From assembly GCF_013001025.1 (NCBI RefSeq), contig NZ_CP053021.1, forward strand, positions 4,905,001 through 4,969,000: 64,000 nt of DNA, read 5' to 3'. Position 1 is the stretch's first letter. Each line of letters begins with the position of its first letter. The notes beneath the pieces were generated by a model. That model had not been told where the DNA came from. It saw only the letters and a program-made list of their open reading frames with translations, and ran no database searches. Both the position numbers and the translations under genes were made by a program. The stretch is from Sphingobium yanoikuyae (GTDB lineage: Bacteria > Pseudomonadota > Alphaproteobacteria > Sphingomonadales > Sphingomonadaceae). Positions 25,481 to 34,337 of the stretch are shown one piece after another.

Positions 25481-25852
25481 TCAACTGGTTCGGCGGCCAA
25501 AACCCATGGGACCGGAATAGACGAAGGCGGGCGCAGCCGGTCGGGGCTGGAACGCCACCGGCGCGCGGCGGGCCAGGCGTGCCATTTCCAGCTGTTCGAA
25601 CAGCGGCCCTTCGGTCAGGATATAGGGGAAACGGATGCCCATCCGGTCCTCTTCCGACCAGCGCACCGTGCCGAACACGCTATAGCCATCAATATCCAGC
25701 TGACACTGGCTTCCGGTCGGCAGCGAACAGCCGACGACCTGCGCGCCGCCCGCGCTCAGATCGACGATCGTCCCTTCCAGGCTGTCGAGCACGGTCGTGA
25801 TGGTGATCGCGATGTCGACGGGAATCCGTTCGCGGCTGCGGGGTGTCTGCAT
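25481..25852 (-). CDS. PilZ-domain protein
   Basis: A 123-residue protein with a PilZ fold: RSRERIPVDIAITI (the RxxxR c-di-GMP-binding motif), then GTIVDLSAGGAQVVGCSLPTG (D-x-S-x-x-G) and VRWSEEDRMGIRF. It probably senses cyclic di-GMP. The ATG at 25852 has GGAGG 5 nt upstream. A second PilZ protein is at 55 kb. Residues after about 90 are Arg/Pro-rich and look disordered. Confidence 0.85.
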   Translation of the reverse strand: MQTPRSRERIPVDIAITITTVLDSLEGTIVDLSAGGAQVVGCSLPTGSQCQLDIDGYSVFGTVRWSEEDRMGIRFPYILTEGPLFEQLEMARLARRAPVAFQPRPAAPAFVYSGPMGFGRRTS

Positions 25853-25983
25853 GGGAGCCTCCATATGACCAGACCATGGAGGAACAGGGTGAACAAAATC
25901 TAAATATGAAGCCCGGTTTAACGCGTTTTTGCCTCCAAAAGCCGTTCCCTTTCGCCCTTCGCGGCGGTAGGGGCTTTGGCATC

Positions 25984-27576
25984 ATGACCATATCCGACAT
26001 TCTCCGCACCGCCGCGAACGCGTCCAAGGCCTGGCCCTATGAGGAGGCGCGCAAGCTTCTCAAGCGTTACCCCAATGGCGCGCCGGAGAAAGGCCATATC
26101 CTGTTCGAGACCGGTTATGGCCCGTCGGGCCTGCCGCATATCGGCACCTTCAACGAAGTGCTGCGCACCACCATGGTCCGCAACGCCTTCCACGCGCTGT
26201 CGGATATCCCGACCCGGCTGGTGGCGTTCAGCGACGATCTGGACGGTTTCCGCAAGGTGCCGGACAATGTGCCGAACCAGGCGATGCTGGCCGACTATCT
26301 GGGCAAGCCGCTGACGCAGGTGCCCGATCCGTTCGAGAAATATGAAAGCTTCGCGCATCACAATAATGCGATGCTGCGCGACTTTCTCGACAGCTTCGGC
26401 TTTGAGTATGAATTCGTCTCGGCGACCGAACGCTATCAGGCCGGCGCCTTCGACGAAGCGCTGCGCCAGGTGCTGCGCCGCTATCAGGCGATCATGGACA
26501 TCATGCTGCCGACCCTGCGCAAGGAACGGCAGGCCACCTATTCGCCGGTGCTGCCGATCAGCCCGAAGAGCGGCATCGTGCTGCAAGTGCCGGTCGAGGT
26601 GGTCGATGCCGAAGCCGGTATCGTCCGTTTCGTGGACACTTCCGTTCCTGGGGGCGAGACGATCGAACAGTCGATCCTGGGCGGCGGCGCGAAGCTGCAA
26701 TGGAAGGTCGATTGGGCGATGCGCTGGTATGCGCTGGGCGTCGACTATGAAATGGCGGGCAAGGATCTGATCGACTCGGTCACCCAGTCGTCGAAGATCT
26801 GTCGCGCGCTCGGCGGCCGCCCACCCGAGGGCTTCAACTACGAGATGTTCCTCGACGAAAAGGGCGAGAAAATCTCCAAGTCCAAGGGCAATGGCCTCAG
26901 CCTCGAACAATGGCTGACCTATGGCCCGCAGGAAAGCCTGGCCTTCTACGCCTATCGCGAGCCCAAGAAGGCCAAGCAACTGCACATGGGCGTGATCCCG
27001 CGCGCGGTTGACGAATATTGGCAGTTTCGCGGTAATTATCCCAAGCAGGCGATCGAGCAGCAGCTGGGCAATCCGGTCCATCATATCCATGATGGCAAGC
27101 TGCCGCAGGGTGAGCTGCCGGTGACTTTCGGCCTGCTGCTCAATCTCGTCGGCGTGATGGGCGATGCCAGCCGGGAGCAGGTGTGGAGCTATCTGCAGAA
27201 TTATGTGCCCGGCGCCAGCGCGGAAACCTATCCCGAACTGGACGCGCTGATCGGCCATGCGCTTGCCTATCATCGCGATTTCGTCGCGCCGACGCTCCAG
27301 CGCCGCGCGCCGCATGCGAACGAAGCCGCCGCACTGCGCAAGCTGGACGAAGAACTGGCCGCCTTGCCGGCCGATGCCAGCGCGGAGGATATCCAGAATA
27401 TCGTCTATGCCATTGGCAAGGATGAGGCTTTCGGCTTCGCCGAACTGCGCGACTGGTTCAAGGCGCTATACCAGACGCTGCTGGGCGCCGATCAGGGACC
27501 CCGCATGGGCAGCTTCATCGCGCTCTATGGCATCGACAACAGCCGCAAGCTGATTGCGCAGGCGCTGGCCGCCTGA
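25984..27576 (+). CDS. lysK: Class I lysyl-tRNA synthetase
   Basis: A 530-residue aminoacyl-tRNA synthetase of the class I (archaeal-type) LysRS family, used by many alphaproteobacteria instead of class II LysS. The HIGH signature appears as GPSGLPHIGTFNE and KMSKS as KISKSKGNG. Between them is a Rossmann fold with KVDWAMRWYALGVDYEMAGKDLID. The ATG at 25984 removes 47 upstream in-frame codons that lack such similarity. It is convergent with an RcnB-like gene across a strong terminator. Confidence 0.95.
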   Translation: MTISDILRTAANASKAWPYEEARKLLKRYPNGAPEKGHILFETGYGPSGLPHIGTFNEVLRTTMVRNAFHALSDIPTRLVAFSDDLDGFRKVPDNVPNQAMLADYLGKPLTQVPDPFEKYESFAHHNNAMLRDFLDSFGFEYEFVSATERYQAGAFDEALRQVLRRYQAIMDIMLPTLRKERQATYSPVLPISPKSGIVLQVPVEVVDAEAGIVRFVDTSVPGGETIEQSILGGGAKLQWKVDWAMRWYALGVDYEMAGKDLIDSVTQSSKICRALGGRPPEGFNYEMFLDEKGEKISKSKGNGLSLEQWLTYGPQESLAFYAYREPKKAKQLHMGVIPRAVDEYWQFRGNYPKQAIEQQLGNPVHHIHDGKLPQGELPVTFGLLLNLVGVMGDASREQVWSYLQNYVPGASAETYPELDALIGHALAYHRDFVAPTLQRRAPHANEAAALRKLDEELAALPADASAEDIQNIVYAIGKDEAFGFAELRDWFKALYQTLLGADQGPRMGSFIALYGIDNSRKLIAQALAA

Positions 27577-27713
27577 TCGGAAAGAAGCGGGGGAACCATC
27601 GCGCGCGCAGGGCGTTTCGCGAACGGTCCACCCCCCTTTCGGACTGATGGCGTGCCTGGCACGGCATCGGCCGCGCCCGCCCGGAAACGGGGGGCGCGGC
27701 CAAGGGGGTAAAG

Positions 27714-27745
27714 AAAGGCCCCGGACATCGCTGTCCGGGGCCTTT
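27714..27745. terminator. Strong bidirectional terminator
   Basis: AAAGGCCCCGGACA-TCGC-TGTCCGGGGCCTTT, a perfect 14-bp stem with A and T tracts on its flanks, between convergent lysK and the RcnB-like gene. A second hairpin, GGCCGCGCCC-N13-GGGCGCGGCC (27669-27701), lies just upstream without a T-run. Confidence 0.85.
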
Positions 27746-27763
27746 TCTGTTTCGTCGTCCGGC

Positions 27764-28234
27764 TTACCAGAAGAAGCCGCGATGGACGGTCATGACCCGG
27801 CCGGTGCGCACATTCACCAGCATCACGTCATTATAGTGGCGGACCCAACGCTGATTGACGGCCGGACGGGGCAGGCGATAGCGATAGGGATCGGCGATAT
27901 AATAGCGCGAGCTATAATAGGCCGGGCGAAGCTGGGCGCCGGCATTCCAGCGCGAATAGCGGAAGGGTGCATTCCAGTTGCCGGCGCGATAGACGTCGCG
28001 GTGGCTGCGGCGATAATCCTGCCAGTCTTCGCGCGCTTCCTGGCGGGAGTCGCGAACATCGCGACGGGCTTCGCGGACATCGCGGCGATCGCCATAGCGC
28101 TGGGCCGCGCGCAGGTCGCGCTGGTCTTCGCGCAGCCGCTGCTCGCTGCGGCGGGCTTCGCCATAGGATTGGGCAGAAGCGACGCTGGGGACGACGGTGG
28201 CCGCAAGAAGGCCAAGGATGATGATCTTGCGCAT
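27764..28234 (-). CDS. RcnB-like secreted protein 1
   Basis: A 156-residue exported protein. The signal peptide MRKIIILGLLAATVVPSVASA-QS is followed by an Arg-rich repeat region with charged heptad-like repeats (EARRSEQRLREDQRDLRAAQRYGDRRDVREARRDVRD) and then the RcnB domain ending YRLPRPAVNQRWVRHYNDVMLVNVRTGRVMTVHRGFFW. RcnB-type proteins are periplasmic; some affect nickel/cobalt homeostasis. The start ATG 28234 has GGAG 7 nt upstream. A paralogue with the same ending is at 29.2 kb. A sigma-EcfG-like promoter precedes it. Confidence 0.85.
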   Translation of the reverse strand: MRKIIILGLLAATVVPSVASAQSYGEARRSEQRLREDQRDLRAAQRYGDRRDVREARRDVRDSRQEAREDWQDYRRSHRDVYRAGNWNAPFRYSRWNAGAQLRPAYYSSRYYIADPYRYRLPRPAVNQRWVRHYNDVMLVNVRTGRVMTVHRGFFW

Positions 28235-28274
28235 ATTTCTACTCCCATCAATCTGGAGGCTCGGGGACGCTTCC

Positions 28275-28299
28275 AACCGCTTCAAGCGGGGCAGGTTCC
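28275..28299 (-). promoter_or_regulatory. Possible EcfG (general stress sigma factor) promoter
   Basis: Read on the minus strand the sequence is GGAAC-N16-GGTT, close to the EcfG consensus GGAAC-N16/17-cGTT, 41 nt upstream of the RcnB-like start codon. It suggests general stress control of this gene. One mismatch in the -10 element. Confidence 0.4.
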
Positions 28300-28407
28300 C
28301 TTACCAACATGTTGAATATGGAGTGGATTCGCTGAACCGTCCGGGAACGGCACTGTCAGGAACCAGTCATTTATGTCGCAAAGTGTAATGGCGCGCGACC
28401 TTCTGGG

Positions 28408-29085
28408 TCAGCGAACCCAGGGGCGTTCGCGAAACCATTTGGTGACGACATATTTGGTGCCCTGAGCCACTGGCCGGGCGGCGTGCAGGCTATAGGGGTT
28501 GGGCGCGCCGTCGGGCTTCAGGTTGTTCCAGATCAGGATCATCCCCTCGATCGGCGGCACCATGAATTCGCAGCGCGGAAAATGGGTCTCGCCCCCGCCC
28601 TCGACCGGCGATAGATAGATCATCGCCGTCCAGTTACGCTGGCCACCGGTCTTGCGCATCTCGGGCCAATAGCTGGCATTGACCGGGAAATAGTCGCAAT
28701 GGACCTTATATTCCTGGCCCTGGGTGTAACGCTGCCCCTGCAACGTCTCGCCATGGTCAGGCTCCAGCCCGGTCATCGCACAGATGCGGGCGCTGATCGC
28801 ATGGACCAGCGGGTCTTCCCGGTCGAGGTTGCAGCTGTGGCTGGTGCGATAATCGGCATTTTCCCGCCCGGTGAACAAAGTCGATGGCTGGGCGCCGGCG
28901 TCGATGATCGCGCGCATCACCGCGCATTCTTCGGCGCCAAGGAAATCCTGCCGCCCATAGATTTCCAGATGGGGGCTGTCGATACGGCTGACCAGCGGGT
29001 TGCGGTTCAGCTTCTCGCGCACCCGATCGCCGATCGCGGCGCGGGCCGGCGACGCGATGCCGCCATCATCCACTATCTCGTTCAT
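28408..29085 (-). CDS. 2OG-Fe(II) oxygenase (prolyl 4-hydroxylase type)
   Basis: A 225-residue dioxygenase. Iron and cosubstrate sites are visible: H-x-D in YKVHCDYFPVNA, the distal His in YSLHAARPVAQG and the 2-oxoglutarate-binding Lys in KYVVTKWFRERPW. The core MIYLSPVEGGGETHFPR and GMILIWNNLKPDGAPNP are typical of P4Hc proteins acting on peptidyl proline. The ATG at 29085 has GGAGG 5 nt upstream. It lies between two RcnB-like genes on the same strand; whether they are its substrate is unknown. Confidence 0.85.
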   Translation of the reverse strand: MNEIVDDGGIASPARAAIGDRVREKLNRNPLVSRIDSPHLEIYGRQDFLGAEECAVMRAIIDAGAQPSTLFTGRENADYRTSHSCNLDREDPLVHAISARICAMTGLEPDHGETLQGQRYTQGQEYKVHCDYFPVNASYWPEMRKTGGQRNWTAMIYLSPVEGGGETHFPRCEFMVPPIEGMILIWNNLKPDGAPNPYSLHAARPVAQGTKYVVTKWFRERPWVR

Positions 29086-29121
29086 GCCGCCTCCCTGCCA
29101 TTTCCGGCCGGCGCCGCGCAA

Positions 29122-29156
29122 TGAAAAAGGGCCCGGTGCGGTGTCGCACCGGGCCC
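29122..29156 (-). terminator. Terminator of the second RcnB-like gene
   Basis: GGGCCCGGTGCG-GTGT-CGCACCGGGCCC (12-bp stem) with AAAAA on the plus-strand left flank, so the minus-strand transcript reads stem then UUUUU. Confidence 0.85.
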
Positions 29157-29185
29157 AGTGTCCTGAAGGCCAGTTCAGGAGGCTG

Positions 29186-30112
29186 TCACCAGAAGAAGTT
29201 GCGGATCACATCGACGACATAGCCATCGCGGATATCGACCAGCAGCGCGTCGTCATAATAGCGGATCCAGCGCATCGTGCCGTAGGCGGGCGGCAGGCGG
29301 TAATAATAGGGATCGTTCAGCCAGTAATTGCTGCCATAGAGCGGACCCGACAGGAACACGCCGATCGAGAAGCTGCGATAGCCATAATTCCAGCCCGACG
29401 GCGCATAATAGCGGCCCATGCGGTAACGGTCGCCATAGCGGCTGCGATAGCCATACCAGTCATAGCGCCGGTCCTGGCGCCAGCCATTGTCCCAGCGGCG
29501 CTGGTCGGCCCAACGGGTGCGATCGTCATAGCGACGGCCACCATTGTTCCAGTTGCCGGGATAGCCGGGGCGATCGCCGCGCCGATCATTGTCGCTCCAG
29601 CGCCGATCATCGGGGCGACCGTCACGATTGCGGTCGTTCCAATCACGACCGTTGCGATCGCGGTCCCAGACCTGCCGGTTCCAATCGGGTCGGGAATCCG
29701 GGCGGGCGTCGGGCCGGCGTCCATCACCGCGCCCATCCGGGCGGTCGCGACGATCGGTCGGCTGCATGCCGGGGTTCGGATTGCCGGGGCGCTGCCAATT
29801 GCCATTGGGGCGATCAGCGCGCTGATCGGGCCGCTGGTCCGGCCGGCTGACCCGTTCGGGGCCACCCTGCCAGCGCTGCGCGGGGGCTGCCATTTGCCGG
29901 CGTCCGCTGCGATCACCTCCGCGATCATTGTTGCCTTGCCAGCGCGTGCTGCCCTGCGCGCCGCGCATGTCGCCGCCCCGGTTTCCGGGATTGCCTGCGC
30001 CACGCTCACCGCGCGGACCACCGCCATTGTCGCCACGCTGGGCATAAGCCGGTGCCACGCCGCCCAGCAGCGTCGCACCCATCAGGCCGGCCAGCATCCA
30101 TTTCCTCAGCAT
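29186..30112 (-). CDS. RcnB-like secreted protein 2 with long Arg/Asn/Asp/Gly-rich region
   Basis: A 308-residue exported protein. After the signal peptide (MLAGLMGATLLGGVAPAYA-QR) come about 190 residues of low-complexity sequence rich in R, D, N, G and P (for example DRDRNGRDWNDRNRDGRPDD). The RcnB domain ends YYRLPPAYGTMRWIRYYDDALLVDIRDGYVVDVIRNFFW, closely parallel to the ending of the gene at 27.8 kb. The low-complexity part is likely disordered in the periplasm. Start at ATG 30112, with AGGA about 9 nt upstream. Confidence 0.85.
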   Translation of the reverse strand: MLRKWMLAGLMGATLLGGVAPAYAQRGDNGGGPRGERGAGNPGNRGGDMRGAQGSTRWQGNNDRGGDRSGRRQMAAPAQRWQGGPERVSRPDQRPDQRADRPNGNWQRPGNPNPGMQPTDRRDRPDGRGDGRRPDARPDSRPDWNRQVWDRDRNGRDWNDRNRDGRPDDRRWSDNDRRGDRPGYPGNWNNGGRRYDDRTRWADQRRWDNGWRQDRRYDWYGYRSRYGDRYRMGRYYAPSGWNYGYRSFSIGVFLSGPLYGSNYWLNDPYYYRLPPAYGTMRWIRYYDDALLVDIRDGYVVDVIRNFFW

Positions 30113-30308
30113 CGTTCCGATTCCTCGTGCGGGAACCATCTGTTCCCTTCATGCCGCATCTCTACGCGGATGGCGATGTCGCGATGCTGAACTCTTCTGT
30201 CAGCGATTTGAAAGATTCTGTCCCGGAACAATGGACAATCTCGATCATTCCATCCATCCCACCATCTTGCATCGGAAAAGCCCGGTAAATGGGCTGTTCG
30301 GCGCAAAG

Positions 30309-30322
30309 CTGATCCAGATCAG
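30309..30322. promoter_or_regulatory. Palindrome CTGATCCAGATCAG upstream of bphO
   Basis: A perfect 14-bp palindrome 34 bp upstream of the bphO GTG. It resembles an FNR/CRP-type box (TTGAT-N4-ATCAA) with the outer base changed on both sides. It could control bphO-bphP; regulator unknown. Confidence 0.35.
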
Positions 30323-30356
30323 TGCAGTGCCGACAAACAACCATTAGGACCAACGG

Positions 30357-30896
30357 GTGATAAGAACCGCCGATGCCGGCCGCATAAGACAGGCCCTGCG
30401 CGCCGCGACGATGGAGAGCCATCAACGGGTCGATGACCTGTTTTCCCATTTTTCGCTCGCTTCCGCGCCCGATTACCGGGCGTTCCTGCGTGCCCATGCC
30501 CGCGCGATCGCCGCGCTTGAGCCGGTCGCCCAGCCCGATTCGCCGCGCCTTGCACTGATGGCGCAGGATTTGGCGGCCTTGGGGGAGGCCATGCCTGCGC
30601 CGCTGTCGATGCCGTCCACGGGCGGCGACGGCTTCCGCTGGGGCCTGCTCTATGCGCTCGAAGGATCGCGTCTGGGCGGCGCGATGCTTGCGCGCCAGGT
30701 CGCCCAGGATCTGCCCCGCGCCTATCTTTCGGCCGTTCATGCCACGGGCGGCTGGGTTGCGTTCCAGCAGCAACTGGACGACGCCGCGGCTGAGGGCGAT
30801 GCAGCCTGGCTGGACGATGCGATCGCCGGCGCCCGGACGGCCTTCACCCTGTTCGAAGCCGGCGCGCGCGCCGAACGGGAGGTCGCTTGTGACTGA
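30357..30896 (+). CDS. bphO: Biliverdin-producing heme oxygenase
   Basis: A 179-residue heme oxygenase that opens heme to biliverdin, the chromophore of the phytochrome encoded next door. H22 in the LRAATMESHQRVDDLF helix is the proximal heme ligand, and the distal helix has EGSRLGGAMLARQ. I keep the GTG at 30357 because the LR-x-x-T-x-x-x-H motif would be cut by the ATG at 30411; AGGA lies 8 nt upstream. The last 8 nt overlap bphP. Confidence 0.87.
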   Translation: MIRTADAGRIRQALRAATMESHQRVDDLFSHFSLASAPDYRAFLRAHARAIAALEPVAQPDSPRLALMAQDLAALGEAMPAPLSMPSTGGDGFRWGLLYALEGSRLGGAMLARQVAQDLPRAYLSAVHATGGWVAFQQQLDDAAAEGDAAWLDDAIAGARTAFTLFEAGARAEREVACD

Positions 30897-33453
30897 TGTG
30901 ACCAGCCCGGACGTGCAGGGCTTCACCGTCGACATCAATAATTGCGATCGCGAGCCGATCCATGTGCTTGGCACGGTCCAGCCGTTCGGCTTTCTTGTCG
31001 CCCTGACGGCCGACTGGCTGGTATCGCGCGTCTCGACCAACAGCGCCGACCATATCGGCCTGGCGCCGGACCAGATGCTGGGCCAGCCGATCAGCGCGCT
31101 CTTCACCGCCGATGCGATCCACACGCTGCGCAATCGCATCACCCTGCTGCGCGGCCCTGATTCGGTGGAGCGGGTCTTCTCGCTGCCGCTGGTGGAGGGC
31201 GGCGCACCTTTCGACGTGGCCGTCCATTTTTCCGGCCAACTGGTGGTGATCGAGGCGGAGCCGGCCGTGCCCGACGAGATGGAGGCCAGTTCCATGGTCC
31301 GCTCGATGGTCGCGCGGCTGGCGCAGGCGGACAGCATGACCGCCTTCCTGCGCGATGGCGCGCGCCAGGTGCGGGCACTCACCGACTTCGATCGGGTGAT
31401 GGTCTATCGCTTTGCCGACAATGGCGATGGCGAGGTGGTGGCGGAGGCGCTGCGGCCCGGCATCGACAGTTTCTTCGGCCTGCATTATCCGGCCTCCGAC
31501 ATCCCGGCGCAGGCGCGCGCGCTCTACATGCGCAACATCTTCCGGGTGATCGCCGACATCAATGCGCCGCCGGTGCCGGTCATCCCGGCGCTCGATCCCG
31601 CCGGCGCCGCGCTCGACATGTCGCTGTGCGTCACCCGCGCTGTGTCGCCGATCCATATCGAATATCTGCGCAACATGGGGGTGGGGGCCTCGCTCTCCAT
31701 CTCGATCATCGTCGATGGCAAGCTGTGGGGCCTGTTCGCCTGCCATCATTATGCGCCGCGCCTGCCCAGCTTCGCGCAGCGCAGTGCCGCCGAACTGTTC
31801 GGCCAGATCTTCTCGATGATGCTGGAAGGCCGCGAGCGGGCAGAGACTGCCAGCTATGAGGGCAAGGCGCGTCAGGTCGCCGACCGGCTGCTCTCCGCCG
31901 TCGCGCAGGATCATGACCTGATGACCAACGCCCGCTGGCTGGGCGACATCATCTTCGATACGATTCCCGCCGATGGCGTGGGCATCTATATTGACGGGCA
32001 GATGACGCTGTCAGGCCTGACCCCGGACGAGCCGTCCTTCGCCGCGATCGTCTCGATGCTCAACCGCACCGCCGCCAGCCAGGTCTATACCACCGACAGC
32101 ATCGCCCGCATCATGCCGGAAGCCCTGGCCCATGCCGATCGCGCCGCCGGACTGCTCGCCATTCCGATCTCGCGCCGGCCGCGCGACTATGTCGTGCTGT
32201 TCCGTGCCGAACAGCTGCGTTCGGTCCGCTGGGCCGGCAAGCAGGACAAGCATATCGAATATGGCCCCAACGGCCCGCGCCTGACCCCGCGCAAGAGTTT
32301 CGAGGAATGGTCGGAACTGGTGAAGGGCACGGCCGTCGCCTTCATGCCGGCCGAACTGCGTGTCGCCGAAGCGCTGCGCACGGCGCTGCTGGAAGTCATC
32401 CTGCGCCTGTCCGATTCCGCCGACGAGGAACGGCAGCGCGCGCATGAGAAGCAGGAATTGCTGATCGCGGAACTCAACCACCGCGTCCGCAACATCCTCG
32501 CGCTGATCCGTGGCCTCATCTCCCAGACCCGCGACAGTGCCATGTCGGTCGACCAGTTCATCGGCACGCTGGAAAGCCGCGTCCATGCACTGGCCCGTGC
32601 CCATGACCAGATCACTGCCGATCGCTGGGCGCCCGCGCGTCTCTATGACCTGATCGAGGTGGAGGCTGGCGCCTATCTCGGCGACCGGCGTGACCGGGTG
32701 AAGCTGACCGGTCCCAATGTGCTGCTGACCCCCGCCGCCTTCACCGTGCTGGCGCTTGTCATCCACGAACTGCTGACCAATGCCGCCAAATATGGTGCGC
32801 TGTCGGACAATGGATCGGTGGCGATCGACTGGCATGTCGATGCCGAGGGCAGCCTGCTGCTCCACTGGCTGGAAAGCGGCGGCCCGGCCGTCGTCGCGCC
32901 CTCGCGCCGGGGCTTCGGCTCGACCGTGATCGAGCGTTCCATTCCCTATGATCTGGATGGACGGGCGGAGGTCAATTATCGGCTGGCGGGGCTGGAGGCG
33001 CGCTTCTGCATTCCGTCCGCCCATGTTGCCTCGATCCTGCCCGACGTGGCCGGCACCGATCGCGCCAAGCCGGCGCCCGCTCCCTCGCCGCATCTGCTCA
33101 AGGGGCGGCAGATTTTGCTGGTCGAGGATAATATGATCATCGCCATGGATGGCGAGGATGCGCTGCGCGACCTCGGCGCGCAGGTGGTGACCGCCGCCAG
33201 CATCGGCCGCGCGCATGAGGCGATCACGCTCCATCCGGTCGACCTGGCCGTGCTCGACTTCAATCTGGGCAATGAAACCAGCCTGCCGATCGCGGACATG
33301 CTGGCGGAACGCGGCGTGCCCTTCCTGTTCGCCACCGGCTATGGCGACGGGCTCGACCTGCCGGATCGCTTCAGCGACGTCATCCTGCTCAAGAAACCCT
33401 ATTCTGGCGCGACCCTGGCCCAAGCGATCGCTCCGATGCTGGCCAGGGGCTGA
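30889..33453 (+). CDS. bphP: Bacteriophytochrome sensor kinase with HWE kinase and receiver domain
   Basis: An 854-residue red/far-red light sensor. PAS-GAF-PHY photosensory core: C19 (NNCDREPIHVLG) is the biliverdin-attachment cysteine, and the GAF domain has YPASDIPAQARALY. A kinase core of the HWE/HisKA_2 type follows (ELNHRVRNILALIRGL, H531), with HELLTNAAKYGALS as the N-box. A C-terminal receiver domain covers about 739-854, with ILLVEDN and phospho-acceptor D790 (AVLDFNL). The GTG at 30889 has GGGAGG 6 nt upstream and overlaps bphO by 8 nt, so the two proteins are translationally coupled. HWE kinases of sphingomonads often act in the general stress response; that link is inferred here. 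Confidence 0.92.
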   Translation: MTDVTSPDVQGFTVDINNCDREPIHVLGTVQPFGFLVALTADWLVSRVSTNSADHIGLAPDQMLGQPISALFTADAIHTLRNRITLLRGPDSVERVFSLPLVEGGAPFDVAVHFSGQLVVIEAEPAVPDEMEASSMVRSMVARLAQADSMTAFLRDGARQVRALTDFDRVMVYRFADNGDGEVVAEALRPGIDSFFGLHYPASDIPAQARALYMRNIFRVIADINAPPVPVIPALDPAGAALDMSLCVTRAVSPIHIEYLRNMGVGASLSISIIVDGKLWGLFACHHYAPRLPSFAQRSAAELFGQIFSMMLEGRERAETASYEGKARQVADRLLSAVAQDHDLMTNARWLGDIIFDTIPADGVGIYIDGQMTLSGLTPDEPSFAAIVSMLNRTAASQVYTTDSIARIMPEALAHADRAAGLLAIPISRRPRDYVVLFRAEQLRSVRWAGKQDKHIEYGPNGPRLTPRKSFEEWSELVKGTAVAFMPAELRVAEALRTALLEVILRLSDSADEERQRAHEKQELLIAELNHRVRNILALIRGLISQTRDSAMSVDQFIGTLESRVHALARAHDQITADRWAPARLYDLIEVEAGAYLGDRRDRVKLTGPNVLLTPAAFTVLALVIHELLTNAAKYGALSDNGSVAIDWHVDAEGSLLLHWLESGGPAVVAPSRRGFGSTVIERSIPYDLDGRAEVNYRLAGLEARFCIPSAHVASILPDVAGTDRAKPAPAPSPHLLKGRQILLVEDNMIIAMDGEDALRDLGAQVVTAASIGRAHEAITLHPVDLAVLDFNLGNETSLPIADMLAERGVPFLFATGYGDGLDLPDRFSDVILLKKPYSGATLAQAIAPMLARG

Positions 33454-33518
33454 CGGGAAACAGTCGGTTTCCGCCTGGCGCGTTGCGCTGGCGGCGCCGA
33501 CATCCGATCTAGGCGGGC

Positions 33519-34328
33519 ATGAAACAGCCTGCCTTGTTCATCCCCCATGGCGGTGGTCCCTGCTTCTTCATGGACCCCGCCGATCCCCAGCACCCGCACA
33601 GCGACGCCATGTGGCAGCCGATGCAGGATTATCTCGCCGGCCTGATCGCCGACCTGCCGGAACGGCCGCGCGCGATCCTGCTGGTGTCGGGTCATTGGGA
33701 AACGCCCGGATTCACTGTCCATGACGGCGCCCGGCCGCCCTTGCTGTTCGACTATTTCGGCTTCCCGCCGCATACCTATCAGCTCCGCTGGGACGCGCCG
33801 GGCGCACCCGCGCTTGCCGATCGCGCGGCCGAATTGCTGGAACAGGCCGGCTTTCCCACAGCGCGCGAATCCGAACGAGGCTGGGACCATGGTGTCTTCA
33901 TCCCGATGAAGGTCGCGCTGCCCGATGCCGATATTCCGGTCGCCCAATTGTCGCTGCGCCGTGATCTTGATCCCGCCGCTCATATCGCCGCCGGTCGCGC
34001 ACTGGCGCCGCTGCGCGACGAAGGCGTGCTGATTGTCGGATCGGGCATGAGCTTCCACAATCTGCGCGTGCGCGGCGCGATGGCGACGGCGCCTTCGCTT
34101 GAGTGGGACGATGCGCTGCGCGATGCGGTGACCGATCCCGATCCGGCTCGGCGGGCGGCGCGCGTCGCCGCCTGGGATCATATGCCCCATGCCCGCTTCG
34201 CCCATCCGCGCGAGGAGCATCTGCTGCCGCTGATGGTGGCGCTGGGGGCAGGCGGCGAGGACGCCGCCATCTGTGCCCATCGCAGCACAGTGTTGGGCTG
34301 GACGGTTTCCGGCTATCGCTTCGGTTAA
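33519..34328 (+). CDS. LigB/DODA-type extradiol ring-cleavage dioxygenase
   Basis: A 269-residue class III extradiol dioxygenase-fold protein. His residues sit in FIPHGGGPCFFMDP (N-terminal), LVSGHWETPGFTVHDG and ERGWDHGVFIPM, the usual metal-ligand and catalytic positions. The family includes YgiD/DODA enzymes acting on L-DOPA and catechols. No other catabolic genes for aromatics are adjacent, so the substrate is open. It stands alone between bphP and a convergent 2Fe-2S gene. Confidence 0.87.
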   Translation: MKQPALFIPHGGGPCFFMDPADPQHPHSDAMWQPMQDYLAGLIADLPERPRAILLVSGHWETPGFTVHDGARPPLLFDYFGFPPHTYQLRWDAPGAPALADRAAELLEQAGFPTARESERGWDHGVFIPMKVALPDADIPVAQLSLRRDLDPAAHIAAGRALAPLRDEGVLIVGSGMSFHNLRVRGAMATAPSLEWDDALRDAVTDPDPARRAARVAAWDHMPHARFAHPREEHLLPLMVALGAGGEDAAICAHRSTVLGWTVSGYRFG

Positions 34329-34337
34329 GGCCGATAT

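Noticed and set aside
30652..30888. In-frame upstream extension of bphP over bphO
   Set aside because: Overlaps the heme oxygenase in another frame; GTG 30889 with GGGAGG is a natural start just before the PAS domain.
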